From positions 1 through 64,000 of the forward strand of contig JAHHHR010000007.1 of NCBI GenBank assembly GCA_019359245.1: a stretch of DNA of 64,000 nt, in the 5' to 3' direction. Position numbers and translations under genes: made by a program. The notes under the pieces are model-generated. The model was not told the DNA's origin and did not search any database. It saw only the letters and a list, made by a program, of their open reading frames with translations. Within the stretch, counting starts at the first letter, position 1. Every line of letters begins with the position of its first letter. Source of the DNA: Nostoc desertorum CM1-VF14. GTDB lineage: Bacteria > Cyanobacteriota > Cyanobacteriia > Cyanobacteriales > Nostocaceae. Below are positions 44,459 through 53,246 of this stretch, piece after piece.

Positions 44459-44746
44459 TTGGCTGCTTTAGCTCAAAGCAGAAAAGCTTTGCTGGAATGT
44501 TTGCCGAACCCTTTAATAGGCTGTGTAATCGTAGATGCTCAAGAGATAGTAGTTCAATGATGCACGTAGGCATCTACAAAATACAATGCTGAGGCTGATG
44601 CACTTAACCAGATTTAAGGCAAAGCTTTCGACTTTTTGCAAATGTAAGTAACTTTTAAACCTTATCCTTTTTATGGACGCACACTTGCATATGCTCTAGC
44701 GATCGCTCAAGCTCATGGTATACATAAAATATATGTATCTGTGTAA
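44459..44746 (+). pseudogene. Degenerate RibD-type (cytidine deaminase fold) deaminase
   Basis: Three blocks of one deaminase can be read in order, broken by stops and frame changes. Block 1 (from 44459): LAALAQSRKALLECLPNPLIGCVIVDAQEIV, the classic N-P-x-V-G-x-V-I-V start. Block 2 (44570): KYNAEADALNQI, matching H-A-E-x-x-A-L with His replaced by Asn. Block 3 (to 44746): VTFKPYPFYGRTLAYALAIA and GIHKIYVSV, matching V-T-L-E-P-C-S-F-x-G-R-T-P-x-C. All zinc ligands (His and both Cys) are lost. It is a relic of a diaminohydroxyphosphoribosylaminopyrimidine deaminase-like gene. Confidence 0.75.
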
Positions 44747-44825
44747 CTAGTTGCGATCGTGGGTGTTAGTGTCTTGCCAAGTACTATCCCTGCTGTTAAT
44801 GTGACCAATGTTACTACTTTTAGTA

Positions 44826-44872
44826 AAGAACCCGATGCCGACAAAGCTACGCTTTGTCGGCATCGGGTTCTT
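44826..44872. terminator. Perfect 21-bp hairpin next to the gcvP 3' end
   Basis: Two 21-bp arms (44826-44846 and 44852-44872; first arm begins AAGAACCCGATGCC, second ends GGCATCGGGTTCTT) are exact reverse complements around CTACG. It lies 58 bp beyond the gcvP stop on the minus strand. No long U-run follows on either side, so it could be a terminator for gcvP, an mRNA 3' stabiliser, or a mobile palindromic repeat. Confidence 0.6.
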
Positions 44873-44929
44873 GGGGTTTAATTAAGTAATCAAGTGGACA
44901 TGATATAACTCCTAACTCTTCACTTGATT

Positions 44930-47842
44930 TTAATAAGCATCCATTGGCAGACAAGAACAAACAAAATTCCTGTCGCCAAAAGCTGCATCAATGCGACCAA
45001 CAACCGGCCAGAATTTATATTCACGAGTCCAAGGCGCAGGGTAGGCAGCTTGTTCACGAGAATAAGAATGCTGCCATTCTCCAGTGATAAGACTTTCGGC
45101 AGTGTGGGGTGCGTTCTTCAAAACATTATCTTGGGTATCCACCTTCCCTGATTCTATTTCAGCAATTTCTTGGCGAATAGAAATCAAAGCATCGCAGAAA
45201 CGATCCAACTCTTGTTTAGATTCACTTTCTGTAGGTTCCACCATGATTGTACCCCCTACAGGCCAGGAGACAGTCGGCGCATGGAAACCGTAATCAATGA
45301 GGCGCTTGGCAACATCATCAATTTCGATCGCAGCTGATTTTTTGAGCGATCGTAAATCTAAAATACATTCATGGGCAACTAGACCATTTTTTCCCTGATA
45401 CAAAACGGGATAGTACGATTCCAGTCTCTTAGCGATGTAGTTAGCGTTGAGAATTGCCACCTTAGTTGCTTTGGTCAAACCATCTGCACCCATCATGGCG
45501 ATGTACATCCAAGAAATCACCAAGATACTCGCACTACCCCAAGGCGCAGCCGCCACAGGACCAATACGTTGGGAATTAGAAATTTCTTCCCCATTCTCCA
45601 CAACAGGGTGTCCTGGGAGAAAAGGCACGAGATGAGAGGCTACCCCAATAGGCCCCATACCAGGGCCACCCCCACCATGCGGAATACAGAAGGTTTTATG
45701 CAAGTTTAAATGGCAAACATCCGCGCCAATATCTCCAGGACGGCAAATCCCTACTTGGGCGTTCATGTTTGCCCCATCCATGTAAACTTGTCCACCATGA
45801 CTATGGACAATAGCGCAGATTTCCTGAATTGGCTCCTCAAAAACACCATGAGTTGAGGGATATGTCACCATTAAGGCGGCTAATTGATTGCTATGTTTTT
45901 CTGCCTTAGCCTTCAAGTCATCAACGTCAATATTACCTTGTGAGTCACAGGCAACTGCTACTACCTTCATCCCGCACATCACCGCACTCGCCGGATTTGT
46001 CCCGTGTGCCGAAGTAGGAATCAAACAGACGTTGCGGTGTGCTTCACCCCGATTTTCGTGATATTGGCGAATTACTAAAAGTCCAGCATATTCACCCTGA
46101 GAACCAGCATTTGGTTGCAGAGAAATTCCTGCAAAACCAGTAATTTCAGCTAACCATGCTTCAAGTCGCTTAAACAGAAGTTGATAACCTTGCGTTTGAG
46201 ATGAAGGGGCAAACGGATGAATCTTGCCAAATTCCTCCCAAGTTACCGGAATCATCTCAGCTGTTGCATTCAACTTCATTGTGCAAGAACCCAAAGGAAT
46301 CATCGATGTTGTTAGTGACAAGTCCTTGCTTTCTAGCTTGTGCAGATAGCGCAATAACTCAGTTTCTGAGTGATAGCGGTTAAAAACTGGGTGGGTGAGA
46401 TATGTACTTGTACGGGAGAGGGAGAGATGGGGAAGCGGAGCAGTTAGTTCTTCTAAGGTAAAAGGTAAATCATCTGTACCAGCGAAAATATGCCAGAGGT
46501 CGATTAAATCTTCTGGTGTAGTAGTTTCATCTAATGAGATACCAACAGCGGTTGCATCAAAAACCCGCAGGTTAATTTGAAGTTGTTCAGCATCTTTCAG
46601 AATATTTTTTAAATTGTGTGTTCCTAGCTCTACTCGCAGCGTATCAAAGAAAGATTCTGAAACGACACTGTAACCCAAACGTTTCAGTCCTTCTGCCAGC
46701 AACACCGTCAAGGAGTGGATGTTTTCAGCAATTTGCTTCAGTCCATCTGGCCCATGATAAACAGCGTACATACTCGCCATCACTGCCAGTAGCACCTGTG
46801 CAGTACAAATATTACTAGTAGCTTTTTCGCGGCGGATGTGCTGTTCACGGGTTTGCAACGCCAGACGCAATGCAGGCTTACCTTGAGCATCTTTTGATAC
46901 TCCTACTATTCGCCCTGGAACCAGCCGTTTATACTCTTCCTTCGTAGCAAAGTATGCTGCATGAGGCCCCCCAAACCCCAAGGGAATACCAAAGCGCTGG
47001 GTGCTACCCACAGCAATATCAGCGCCAAATTCCCCAGGAGGGGTGAGCAAAGTTAAACTTAAAGGATCTGCTGCTACCGTTACCAATGCACCCTTAGCAT
47101 GGGCTTTTTCTATAAAAGCGCGGTAGTCGTAAATGGTGCCATCACTTGCAGGATACTGGAGAACAGCCCCAAAGATTGGTTGATCAAAATCAAATGTTTG
47201 ATGATCGCCAACAATAATCTTAATCCCTAATGGTTTAGCGCGTGTTTGTAACACATCGATAGTTTGGGGATGACAATCACCGGAGAGAAAATAGGCATTT
47301 GCCTGATTTTTACAAACACCATAGCTTAGACTCATTGCCTCAGCTGCGGCTGTGGCTTCATCAAGTAACGAAGCATTGGCGATTTCCAAACCTGTAAGGT
47401 CGATAATCAGGGTTTGGAAATTTAGCAGCGCTTCCAGTCGCCCTTGGGCAATTTCTGGCTGATAAGGAGTGTAGGCAGTATACCAACCTGGGTTTTCTAG
47501 GATATTGCGCCCAATCACAGGTGGGGTAATACTGTCGTAATATCCCATACCAATGTATGAGCGGAAAACTTGATTTTTGGCAGCAACTTTTTTTAAGAAT
47601 GTCAGTGCTGCATACTCACTTTCTGCTTCTGGTAACTTTAGCGGTTGCTTCAGCCGAATTGCCTGTGGAACTGTTTGGTCGATTAGAGCATCCAGGCTGG
47701 GAAACCCCAAAACCTTAAGCATGTGCTGGATGTCATCAGAGTTAGGGCCAATGTGTCTTGGCACAAAACTACTTAACTTTTGACTTTTTTCGTCCAGCAC
47801 TTGCTGCTCATGAGACTTGAGAATAGGGGCGTTCAATACCAC
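44930..47842 (-). CDS. gcvP: Glycine dehydrogenase (decarboxylating), P protein
   Basis: A 970-residue, PLP-dependent homodimer-type P protein of the glycine cleavage system. It decarboxylates glycine and passes the aminomethyl group to the lipoyl arm of GcvH; in cyanobacteria this is part of photorespiratory 2-phosphoglycolate recycling. Start motif [17 protein letters not shown], glycine-rich [15 protein letters not shown], and the PLP lysine (Lys716) in [22 protein letters not shown]. The full length of both halves is present. Third gene in the order gcvT-gcvH-gcvP, with a 199-bp gap after gcvH that contains heptamer repeats. Confidence 0.97.
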   Translation of the reverse strand: MVLNAPILKSHEQQVLDEKSQKLSSFVPRHIGPNSDDIQHMLKVLGFPSLDALIDQTVPQAIRLKQPLKLPEAESEYAALTFLKKVAAKNQVFRSYIGMGYYDSITPPVIGRNILENPGWYTAYTPYQPEIAQGRLEALLNFQTLIIDLTGLEIANASLLDEATAAAEAMSLSYGVCKNQANAYFLSGDCHPQTIDVLQTRAKPLGIKIIVGDHQTFDFDQPIFGAVLQYPASDGTIYDYRAFIEKAHAKGALVTVAADPLSLTLLTPPGEFGADIAVGSTQRFGIPLGFGGPHAAYFATKEEYKRLVPGRIVGVSKDAQGKPALRLALQTREQHIRREKATSNICTAQVLLAVMASMYAVYHGPDGLKQIAENIHSLTVLLAEGLKRLGYSVVSESFFDTLRVELGTHNLKNILKDAEQLQINLRVFDATAVGISLDETTTPEDLIDLWHIFAGTDDLPFTLEELTAPLPHLSLSRTSTYLTHPVFNRYHSETELLRYLHKLESKDLSLTTSMIPLGSCTMKLNATAEMIPVTWEEFGKIHPFAPSSQTQGYQLLFKRLEAWLAEITGFAGISLQPNAGSQGEYAGLLVIRQYHENRGEAHRNVCLIPTSAHGTNPASAVMCGMKVVAVACDSQGNIDVDDLKAKAEKHSNQLAALMVTYPSTHGVFEEPIQEICAIVHSHGGQVYMDGANMNAQVGICRPGDIGADVCHLNLHKTFCIPHGGGGPGMGPIGVASHLVPFLPGHPVVENGEEISNSQRIGPVAAAPWGSASILVISWMYIAMMGADGLTKATKVAILNANYIAKRLESYYPVLYQGKNGLVAHECILDLRSLKKSAAIEIDDVAKRLIDYGFHAPTVSWPVGGTIMVEPTESESKQELDRFCDALISIRQEIAEIESGKVDTQDNVLKNAPHTAESLITGEWQHSYSREQAAYPAPWTREYKFWPVVGRIDAAFGDRNFVCSCLPMDAY

Positions 47843-47940
47843 AAATTACTCTCCAGATAGTACTATTTCATATTTTGCAATAAATACTCATGAGAAGTAG
47901 GTGTAATTTTTCAGTTCATCTAAATTTCATAACCTATCTT

Positions 47941-48041
47941 CGGGTGGAGTGGGAGATGGGGAGAAGAGAAACAGAACAATAACCCTTTTTCCTCCCCTGC
48001 CTATCCCAACCGTATTGCCCCTTATCCCCACTCCCTCATCC
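47941..48041. repeat. Heptamer-type tandem repeats between gcvH and gcvP
   Basis: GGGAGAT/GGGGAGA and CCCCTAT/CCCCACTCCCT units fill the spacer up to the gcvH stop codon. Short tandem repeats of this kind occur at several other spacers here (9905, 49770, 59306) and inside nifJ. Confidence 0.7.
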
Positions 48042-48431
48042 CTACTCTCCTTCCACCTGGGCGCGATACTCATCTGCTGTCAAGGCATCCTCAACCTCAC
48101 CAGGGTCATTGACGCGCACTTTTAAAAACCACCCTTCCCCGTAGGGGTCTTCTGACACTTCTTCGGGAGAATTAATTAAGGCTTCATTGCGTTCTATAAC
48201 TGTGCCTGTTACTGGTGAATTCAGTTCTTCAACGGCTTTCACTGATTCAATTGTGCCAAAGTTTTCCCCCCTAGTAAGAGCGTCGCCAATTTCTGGCAGT
48301 TCCAAAAAGACGATATCGCCCAATTCATTTACGGCAAACTCAGTAATGCCAATGGTGGCAATTTCGCCATCTAGCCGCACGTATTCATGAGAATCCAAGT
48401 ATCTGAAATCTTGAGGATATTCAAAAGACAT
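48042..48431 (-). CDS. gcvH: Glycine cleavage system H protein
   Basis: A 129-residue lipoyl carrier. The lipoylated lysine is Lys65 in [15 protein letters not shown], within the usual flattened-barrel fold; [22 protein letters not shown] and [10 protein letters not shown] are conserved. It shuttles the aminomethyl group between P, T and L proteins. Encoded between gcvT (125 bp upstream) and gcvP, all minus strand. Length is normal. Confidence 0.97.
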   Translation of the reverse strand: MSFEYPQDFRYLDSHEYVRLDGEIATIGITEFAVNELGDIVFLELPEIGDALTRGENFGTIESVKAVEELNSPVTGTVIERNEALINSPEEVSEDPYGEGWFLKVRVNDPGEVEDALTADEYRAQVEGE

Positions 48432-48556
48432 ATCACTTCCTCTCCCTTATCAAAAAAACAATTGCCCCAACAGTCATCCAAGCCATATCTGGTAATGAAC
48501 CTTACTGGAGATTGACTAACTCACAACACATTATTCCTCAAAAACCCTGGCACTTA

Positions 48557-49693
48557 TCAGTTGGCGACACGATTTTTAGACCGATAAAAGGGACGTTTAA
48601 CTACAACTGCTGGGTAGGCTTTGCCGCGAATTTCGACTTCTAGCTGCTGACCAACGGATGCTAGTTGAGTAGGAACGTAAGCTAAGGCAATGGGATAACC
48701 AAGTGTAGGCGAAAGAGTACCACTGGAAACTTCTCCCACAAGTTTACCTGCGGATAACACTTGATAGCCGTGACGAGCAATATTACGTCCTTGGGTTTGC
48801 AAACCTACCAATCGACGCTGTACTCCAACGGCTTTTTGCTGTGCTAAAATTTCCCGACCAATAAAATCGCCTTTGGTATCTAAGTGAACTAGCCACCCCA
48901 AACCTGCTTCTAAGGGTGTAGTGATATCATCGATATCTTGTCCGTAAAGTGCCATAGCCGCTTCTAGGCGCAGAGTATCTCTCGCACCTAGTCCACAGGG
49001 AATAACACCAGCTTTATGGAGACTTCGCCACAATTCTACCCCTACATCTGAGTCTATCATCACCTCAAAGCCATCTTCTCCGGTGTAGCCTGTGCGGGCC
49101 AGGAAGGCAGCTTTCCCTAATAGGGTTGCTTCTAAATGTCCGAAGGCTTTGATTGGTTGTAAGTCTTCTTGCACTAATGGCTGGAGATATTTAATCGCTT
49201 TTGGCCCTTGCACGGCAATTAAGGCTTTTTCTGGTGAAAGGTCTTGGAACTGCACTTTATCCAGGTCAAGATGTTGCAATAGCCATGCTTTATCTTTACT
49301 GGAGGTTGCCGCATTGACAATGATGAATGCCTTCTGTGTCCCAGTGGCGTCTTCACCTTGGTAATAAACAATGATGTCGTCAATAATTCCCGCTTGGTAA
49401 TTTAACAAGACGGTGTATTGTGCTTGACCGGCTTGCAATCGACTCAAGTCTGAAGGCACTAGAGACTGGAGTTGGGAAATGAGGTTTTTACCTTGGAGGG
49501 TAAATTTGCCCATGTGGGAAATATCGAACATTCCGGCTGTATTTCTTACAGCTTCGTGTTCACGGCTAATGCCACTAAATTGCACAGGCATTTCCCAACC
49601 GCCAAAGCTGGTAAAGCGTGCTTTAAGTTCTACACCCACTTGATATAAAGGGGTTCGCGTCAGAGATTGGGCGTTGTCTTCTTGATTAGCCAC
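48557..49693 (-). CDS. gcvT: Aminomethyltransferase (glycine cleavage T protein)
   Basis: A 378-residue T protein. It transfers the one-carbon unit from the aminomethyl-lipoyl H protein to tetrahydrofolate, releasing ammonia. Conserved segments: [77 protein letters not shown] and [18 protein letters not shown]. First gene of the gcvT-H-P set. No glycine riboswitch was recognised upstream; the spacer before it has heptamer repeats. Confidence 0.96.
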   Translation of the reverse strand: MANQEDNAQSLTRTPLYQVGVELKARFTSFGGWEMPVQFSGISREHEAVRNTAGMFDISHMGKFTLQGKNLISQLQSLVPSDLSRLQAGQAQYTVLLNYQAGIIDDIIVYYQGEDATGTQKAFIIVNAATSSKDKAWLLQHLDLDKVQFQDLSPEKALIAVQGPKAIKYLQPLVQEDLQPIKAFGHLEATLLGKAAFLARTGYTGEDGFEVMIDSDVGVELWRSLHKAGVIPCGLGARDTLRLEAAMALYGQDIDDITTPLEAGLGWLVHLDTKGDFIGREILAQQKAVGVQRRLVGLQTQGRNIARHGYQVLSAGKLVGEVSSGTLSPTLGYPIALAYVPTQLASVGQQLEVEIRGKAYPAVVVKRPFYRSKNRVAN

Positions 49694-49769
49694 AGGTAAT
49701 TTTGCAATCGCACCTCAACATCTATAATCCTACGAGATGCTTTCTGGTTTTACAGTCTTGTATATTGAA

Positions 49770-49885
49770 TTTGGGAAGGGGGCATGGGGCATTGGGCATG
49801 GGTAAGAGGAATTGGGGACAAGGGCAAAGACTTGTTTCAAGTTCTCACCTCTTGTACCCTTGTCCCCTTGTCCCCTTCTGTGAGG
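49770..49885. repeat. Heptamer tandem repeats between gcvT and the pentapeptide gene
   Basis: GGGGCAT/GGGCATG and TTGTCCCC/TTGTACCC units form two runs (49776-49830 and 49850-49880) in the 238-bp divergent spacer. The remaining ~45 bp before the pentapeptide gene hold its promoter and ribosome-binding region. Confidence 0.7.
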
Positions 49886-49931
49886 TTTAATAGTTAATGG
49901 TGCAATTGTTGAGATTTATTAAGAAGACGTT

Positions 49932-50429
49932 ATGAAATATTGGCGAATAATAGCTAGCTTTGTTTTAGCTATGGTTCTTTTTTGGTTTCCCCTATCGGCG
50001 CAAGCTGCAAGTTCTTCCAGTATTACCCGTTCTGTGGGTAATGATGAACTTAAGGGCAAGGATTACTCTGGTCAAAGTTTAGTTGGCACTGAGTTTACCA
50101 ATCTCAAATTAGAGAATGCTAATTTTGGCAATGCTGACTTACGTGGTGTCGTGTTTAACGGTACCCTGCTAGAGGGAGTAAATCTGCATGGTGCTGATTT
50201 TAGTGAAGGCATAGCCTATCTAACAAAGTTTAAGGATGCTGATTTAAGTGATGCTGTGTTGACCGATGCAATGATGCTGCGTTCTATTTTTGATGATGTA
50301 AATGTCACGGGTGCTGATTTTACGAATGCAATTTTAGATGGGACGCAAGTGAAAAAACTTTGTGTTAAGGCAAGTGGTGTTAATTCTAAAACTGGTGTAG
50401 ATACTCGCCAGTCTTTAGGATGTAAGTAG
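49932..50429 (+). CDS. Exported pentapeptide-repeat protein
   Basis: A 165-residue protein with an N-terminal Sec signal peptide ([20 protein letters not shown], cleavage after QAA). About eighteen pentapeptide repeats of the A(D/N)Lxx type follow (residues ~55-140: [49 protein letters not shown]), forming a right-handed quadrilateral helix. The C-terminus has two Cys (KKLCVKA and SLGCK) that may pair. Such proteins sit in the thylakoid lumen or periplasm in cyanobacteria; function unknown. Confidence 0.85.
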   Translation: MKYWRIIASFVLAMVLFWFPLSAQAASSSSITRSVGNDELKGKDYSGQSLVGTEFTNLKLENANFGNADLRGVVFNGTLLEGVNLHGADFSEGIAYLTKFKDADLSDAVLTDAMMLRSIFDDVNVTGADFTNAILDGTQVKKLCVKASGVNSKTGVDTRQSLGCK

Positions 50430-50434
50430 AATCT

Positions 50435-50472
50435 ATCTCCTTCTTCACTGGTGAAGAGGGGGATATTTTTTT
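50435..50472 (+). terminator. Rho-independent terminator after the pentapeptide gene
   Basis: ATCTCCTTCTTCAC (50435-50448) pairs with GTGAAGAGGGGGAT (50451-50464), all Watson-Crick or G-U, followed directly by ATTTTTTTA. This is the clearest intrinsic terminator in the window. Confidence 0.85.
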
Positions 50473-50514
50473 ACAAATTACGTAGCTTGCTTATTGCCAA
50501 AGACGAGTATTACG

Positions 50515-50561
50515 AATTACGAATTACGCGCAGCGATCGCGTAGCGTGCCGGAGGCGATCG
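50515..50561. repeat. Dispersed palindromic/HIP1-rich repeat
   Basis: ACGAATTACGAATTACG direct repeats lead into CGCAGCGATCGCGTAGCG and GGAGGCGATCGCT, a short palindromic repeat with two HIP1-type cores directly at the 3' end of the TPR gene. Confidence 0.6.
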
Positions 50562-52454
50562 CTAGTGATATGATTCTCTTAAAAAGCTTGCATAATTTGC
50601 CCGAATCGTCATAGTAGTAGGATGACTGACACCTAAAGTCCGTTCACAAATTTTCAAAGCTTTCTCAAATAAGGGTTTGGCTTTCTTGTAGCGCCTTGTA
50701 TGACGGTAGAGCGCTGCTAGATTGTTCATGCTAATGGCGACATCAGGATGGTTGTCTCCTAACAAGCGTTTACTTAGTTCTAAACCTTGCTGATACAAGG
50801 GTTCGGCTTTGATGTAGCGTCCTGTAGATTCGTAGAGTTGTGCTAAATTGTTGAGGCTAGTGGCGACATCAAGATGGTTGTCTCCCAGCAGGCGTTTTCT
50901 CAGTTTTAAAGCTTTCTCAAGCAAGGGTTCGGCTTCGCTGTAGCGTCCTGTATAACAGTACAATGCTGCTAAATTGTTTAGATTAGTGGCGAAATGGGGA
51001 TGTTCTTCTCCCACTAGGCGTTTCCACAGTTTTAAAGCTTGCTGATACAAAAGTTCGGCTTCGCTATAGCGTCCTGTAGATTCGTAAAGTAATGCTAAAT
51101 AGCTGACGCTAGTGGCTACATCGGGATGTTCTTCTCCCAGCAGGCGTTTTTTCAATTCTAAAGCTTGCTCAAGTAAGGGTTCGGCTTCGTTGTAACGTCC
51201 TGCCGATTCGTAGAGTAATGCTAAATTGTTTAGGCTATTGGCAACATCAAGATGGTTGTCTCCTAGCAGGCGTTTTCTGAGTTCTAAGGCTTGCTGATAT
51301 AAGGGTTCAGCTTCGCTATAACGTCTTGTAGATTTGTAAAGTCCTGCTAAATGGTTCAAACTAGCAGCGACATCAATATGTTCTAAACCAAGACGATTTT
51401 GAGCCAGTTCTACACACTGTTGCAACCAAGATTCTGCTTGCTGATAAAGTTCTTGGCCTTGATAAAACCAAGCTAATTTGGTAAACAGAGTAATTAGATT
51501 TTCATCACTGAGATATTGAGATAGGTGGGTTGCAACTTCTGTAATGTGCGGGATATGTGAAGTAAGGTGAAGAATATCTTCAGAGTTAGGCTGTTGCGGA
51601 ATTAGCTTTGCTACCTCTAACATCATCGTTGCAAATTTAGTTTTTGCTTCATCCGCTTCGTTTGACTTATCCAACTTAATTTGGAAAAGTTGGCGAATCA
51701 GTGGATTTAGACGATAAATCCCTTCACTTTTCTGTTGTAGCAAATGTAATTCTAGTAAATCGGCTATGGCTTTCTGATTGAGTTCTTGTTTTGTGTCATC
51801 TTCTATCGCCTCAACAGATAAGGGAATGTCAGCTATAGCACACAAACTTAGCAAACAACCAAAGCTTTGTGCATTTTCATCCAACTGTTCCCAACTCAAC
51901 TCAAAAGCTTCAGCTACACCGTATTCATAAGTCATCAATGAGTTATCATTGACCGCTGCTTCATGTTCCGCTCGCTTTTCCTCTAACCGCTTCAGTAGTG
52001 TTTCCAGAGACAAATCTGGCATTTTATCCAGATATCGCCCTACTAACTCTAAGGCTAAAGGCAAATATCCTAAAAATTTACAAATTCTTCTCGCAACCAA
52101 AGGTTCTTGTTGCAGTCTTTCCCGAACCACCAGCGTTTTTAATAATTTCATCGCTGCCAATGGTTTGAGAGCATCGAATTCGCTATTATATTTCGCCGTC
52201 AGGTAAGCTTGTAACTTTTCTAGTTTGTCCCGATTGTTAGAAATCGCTAACTCTGGATAATTCTGGGCGAACTTGGTATATACTTCACCCATCCATTTTA
52301 TGAAAGCAGCAATATCAACGTTTAATTCGCTAGCAAGTTTAGCTTCACTTTTACCTAAATTTTCAGTCTTAAAATATTTTAGAAACGCTGCTGTTTGCTT
52401 TAGGGATAAGCCATGAGTAGCAGCTTCTTTGGCTAGAAAATTAGCCCATTGCAT
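50562..52454 (-). CDS. STAND-type TPR protein lacking its NTPase P-loop segment
   Basis: A 630-residue protein. Residues 1-~92 match the N-terminal effector-associated domain of cyanobacterial NB-ARC/TPR proteins (helices up to KLEKLQAYLTAKYN). At ~residue 94 it jumps directly to the end of the NB-ARC module (DALKPLAAMKLLKTLV, RRICKFLGYLPLALELVGRYL). The Walker A, Walker B and sensor segments, usually ~200 residues, are missing with the frame preserved. The winged-helix region continues to ~280. The C-terminus has about seven 42-residue kinesin-light-chain-type TPRs (SLNNLALLYESAGRYNEAEPL). It probably cannot bind ATP; it could act as a decoy or inhibitor, or be a decaying gene. Confidence 0.8.
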   Translation of the reverse strand: MQWANFLAKEAATHGLSLKQTAAFLKYFKTENLGKSEAKLASELNVDIAAFIKWMGEVYTKFAQNYPELAISNNRDKLEKLQAYLTAKYNSEFDALKPLAAMKLLKTLVVRERLQQEPLVARRICKFLGYLPLALELVGRYLDKMPDLSLETLLKRLEEKRAEHEAAVNDNSLMTYEYGVAEAFELSWEQLDENAQSFGCLLSLCAIADIPLSVEAIEDDTKQELNQKAIADLLELHLLQQKSEGIYRLNPLIRQLFQIKLDKSNEADEAKTKFATMMLEVAKLIPQQPNSEDILHLTSHIPHITEVATHLSQYLSDENLITLFTKLAWFYQGQELYQQAESWLQQCVELAQNRLGLEHIDVAASLNHLAGLYKSTRRYSEAEPLYQQALELRKRLLGDNHLDVANSLNNLALLYESAGRYNEAEPLLEQALELKKRLLGEEHPDVATSVSYLALLYESTGRYSEAELLYQQALKLWKRLVGEEHPHFATNLNNLAALYCYTGRYSEAEPLLEKALKLRKRLLGDNHLDVATSLNNLAQLYESTGRYIKAEPLYQQGLELSKRLLGDNHPDVAISMNNLAALYRHTRRYKKAKPLFEKALKICERTLGVSHPTTMTIRANYASFLRESYH

Positions 52455-53123
52455 AAACAGTTTGTATAGTTTATTTTAGATTCTACTTTGTCTGCATTTG
52501 GAAATCTCCTCTCTTTGGGATAATAATACTATTTGTTTCATAAAAACTATTTAAAAGCAGTGGTCTTACGGGTTTTGCAGAGAAGGACGCGAAGCAAAGG
52601 GCGCTAAGGAAGAGAGAAGAGGGAGCGTAGACGCGTAGCGGCTTTTTGTTAGACATCGCTATTGCCTTTAAAGTTCCAATTAATGAGCGATCGCTGCTAA
52701 AGTTAAACAGGTGATTCTGCAATCAAAACAAGCCATAAGCTTTGTATTGCCCAAAAAACGTTGAGTCATAGAGCGCACTTTTGGTTGCCTGATGTGATAT
52801 CGGCGATTGTTCAGAGACTATGAGTTATTACCCGGAACATCGGAGACACTTATCTACATTATTGTCATGATCCGGCTCATGGTGAGGCGATTAGTATAAA
52901 GTTTGACCCCTCTAAGCTTTTGTTATTACAATTTACTCTGATAAAAGTAAAATAGGCCCCTATTTAAACCTCATTAATATCAATGATTTGTCTAAAATAA
53001 AGAAGTTACAGAACTCATCACAACTTGTAAAAATTTTGTCAATTGTGTATAGTCTTTTCAGGAATCGCGCTGTGAATATCTGTAGTTAGCTATATCCTAA
53101 TAAAGACTTCCAAGAACAAACCC
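52455..53123. other. Intergenic region with dispersed repeat and coding-like relic
   Basis: Bases ~52560-52655 are a dispersed repeat (GAAGGACGCGAAGCAAAGG, GGAGCGTAGACGCGTAGCGG). At 52767-52955 (+) a frame of 61 codons with one TGA reads HFWLPDVISAIVQRL, stop, VITRNIGDTYLHYCHDPAHG; I do not recognise it, and it may be a decayed gene or chance. Both explain the absence of a real gene here. The promoter of the following kinase unit should lie in ~53030-53120. Confidence 0.4.
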
Positions 53124-53246
53124 ATGAACAAACTTCCTTTACAGCAGTGGGTAATTGCTTTCAGATGGGACTATAATAGCAACTTAATAGATAAGATAAG
53201 AAAATATCTAAAGTACAACCGAAATACTCTGCAAAATACGATATGA
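53124..53246 (+). CDS. Possible 40-residue small protein coupled to the kinase gene
   Basis: A short frame reading MNKLPLQQWVIAFRWDYN and on to LIDKIRKYLKYN, ending NTLQNTI. Its TGA overlaps the kinase start codon in an ATGA junction, typical of translational coupling. It is basic and partly amphipathic; no family was recognised. There is no strong ribosome-binding site before its ATG, so it could be a leader peptide regulating the kinase or a chance frame. Confidence 0.3.
   Translation: MNKLPLQQWVIAFRWDYNSNLIDKIRKYLKYNRNTLQNTI

Noticed and set aside
49694..49931. Glycine riboswitch before gcvT
   Set aside because: None of the conserved glycine-aptamer core words could be found; the spacer is mostly heptamer repeats.
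52483..52722. 79-codon minus-strand frame
   Set aside because: Contains the dispersed repeat at ~52.6 kb read in frame; no start signal and no domain.
52767..52955. Plus-strand frame reading HFWLPDVISAIVQRL
   Set aside because: An in-frame TGA, no start codon and no recognised family; noted only as a possible relic.
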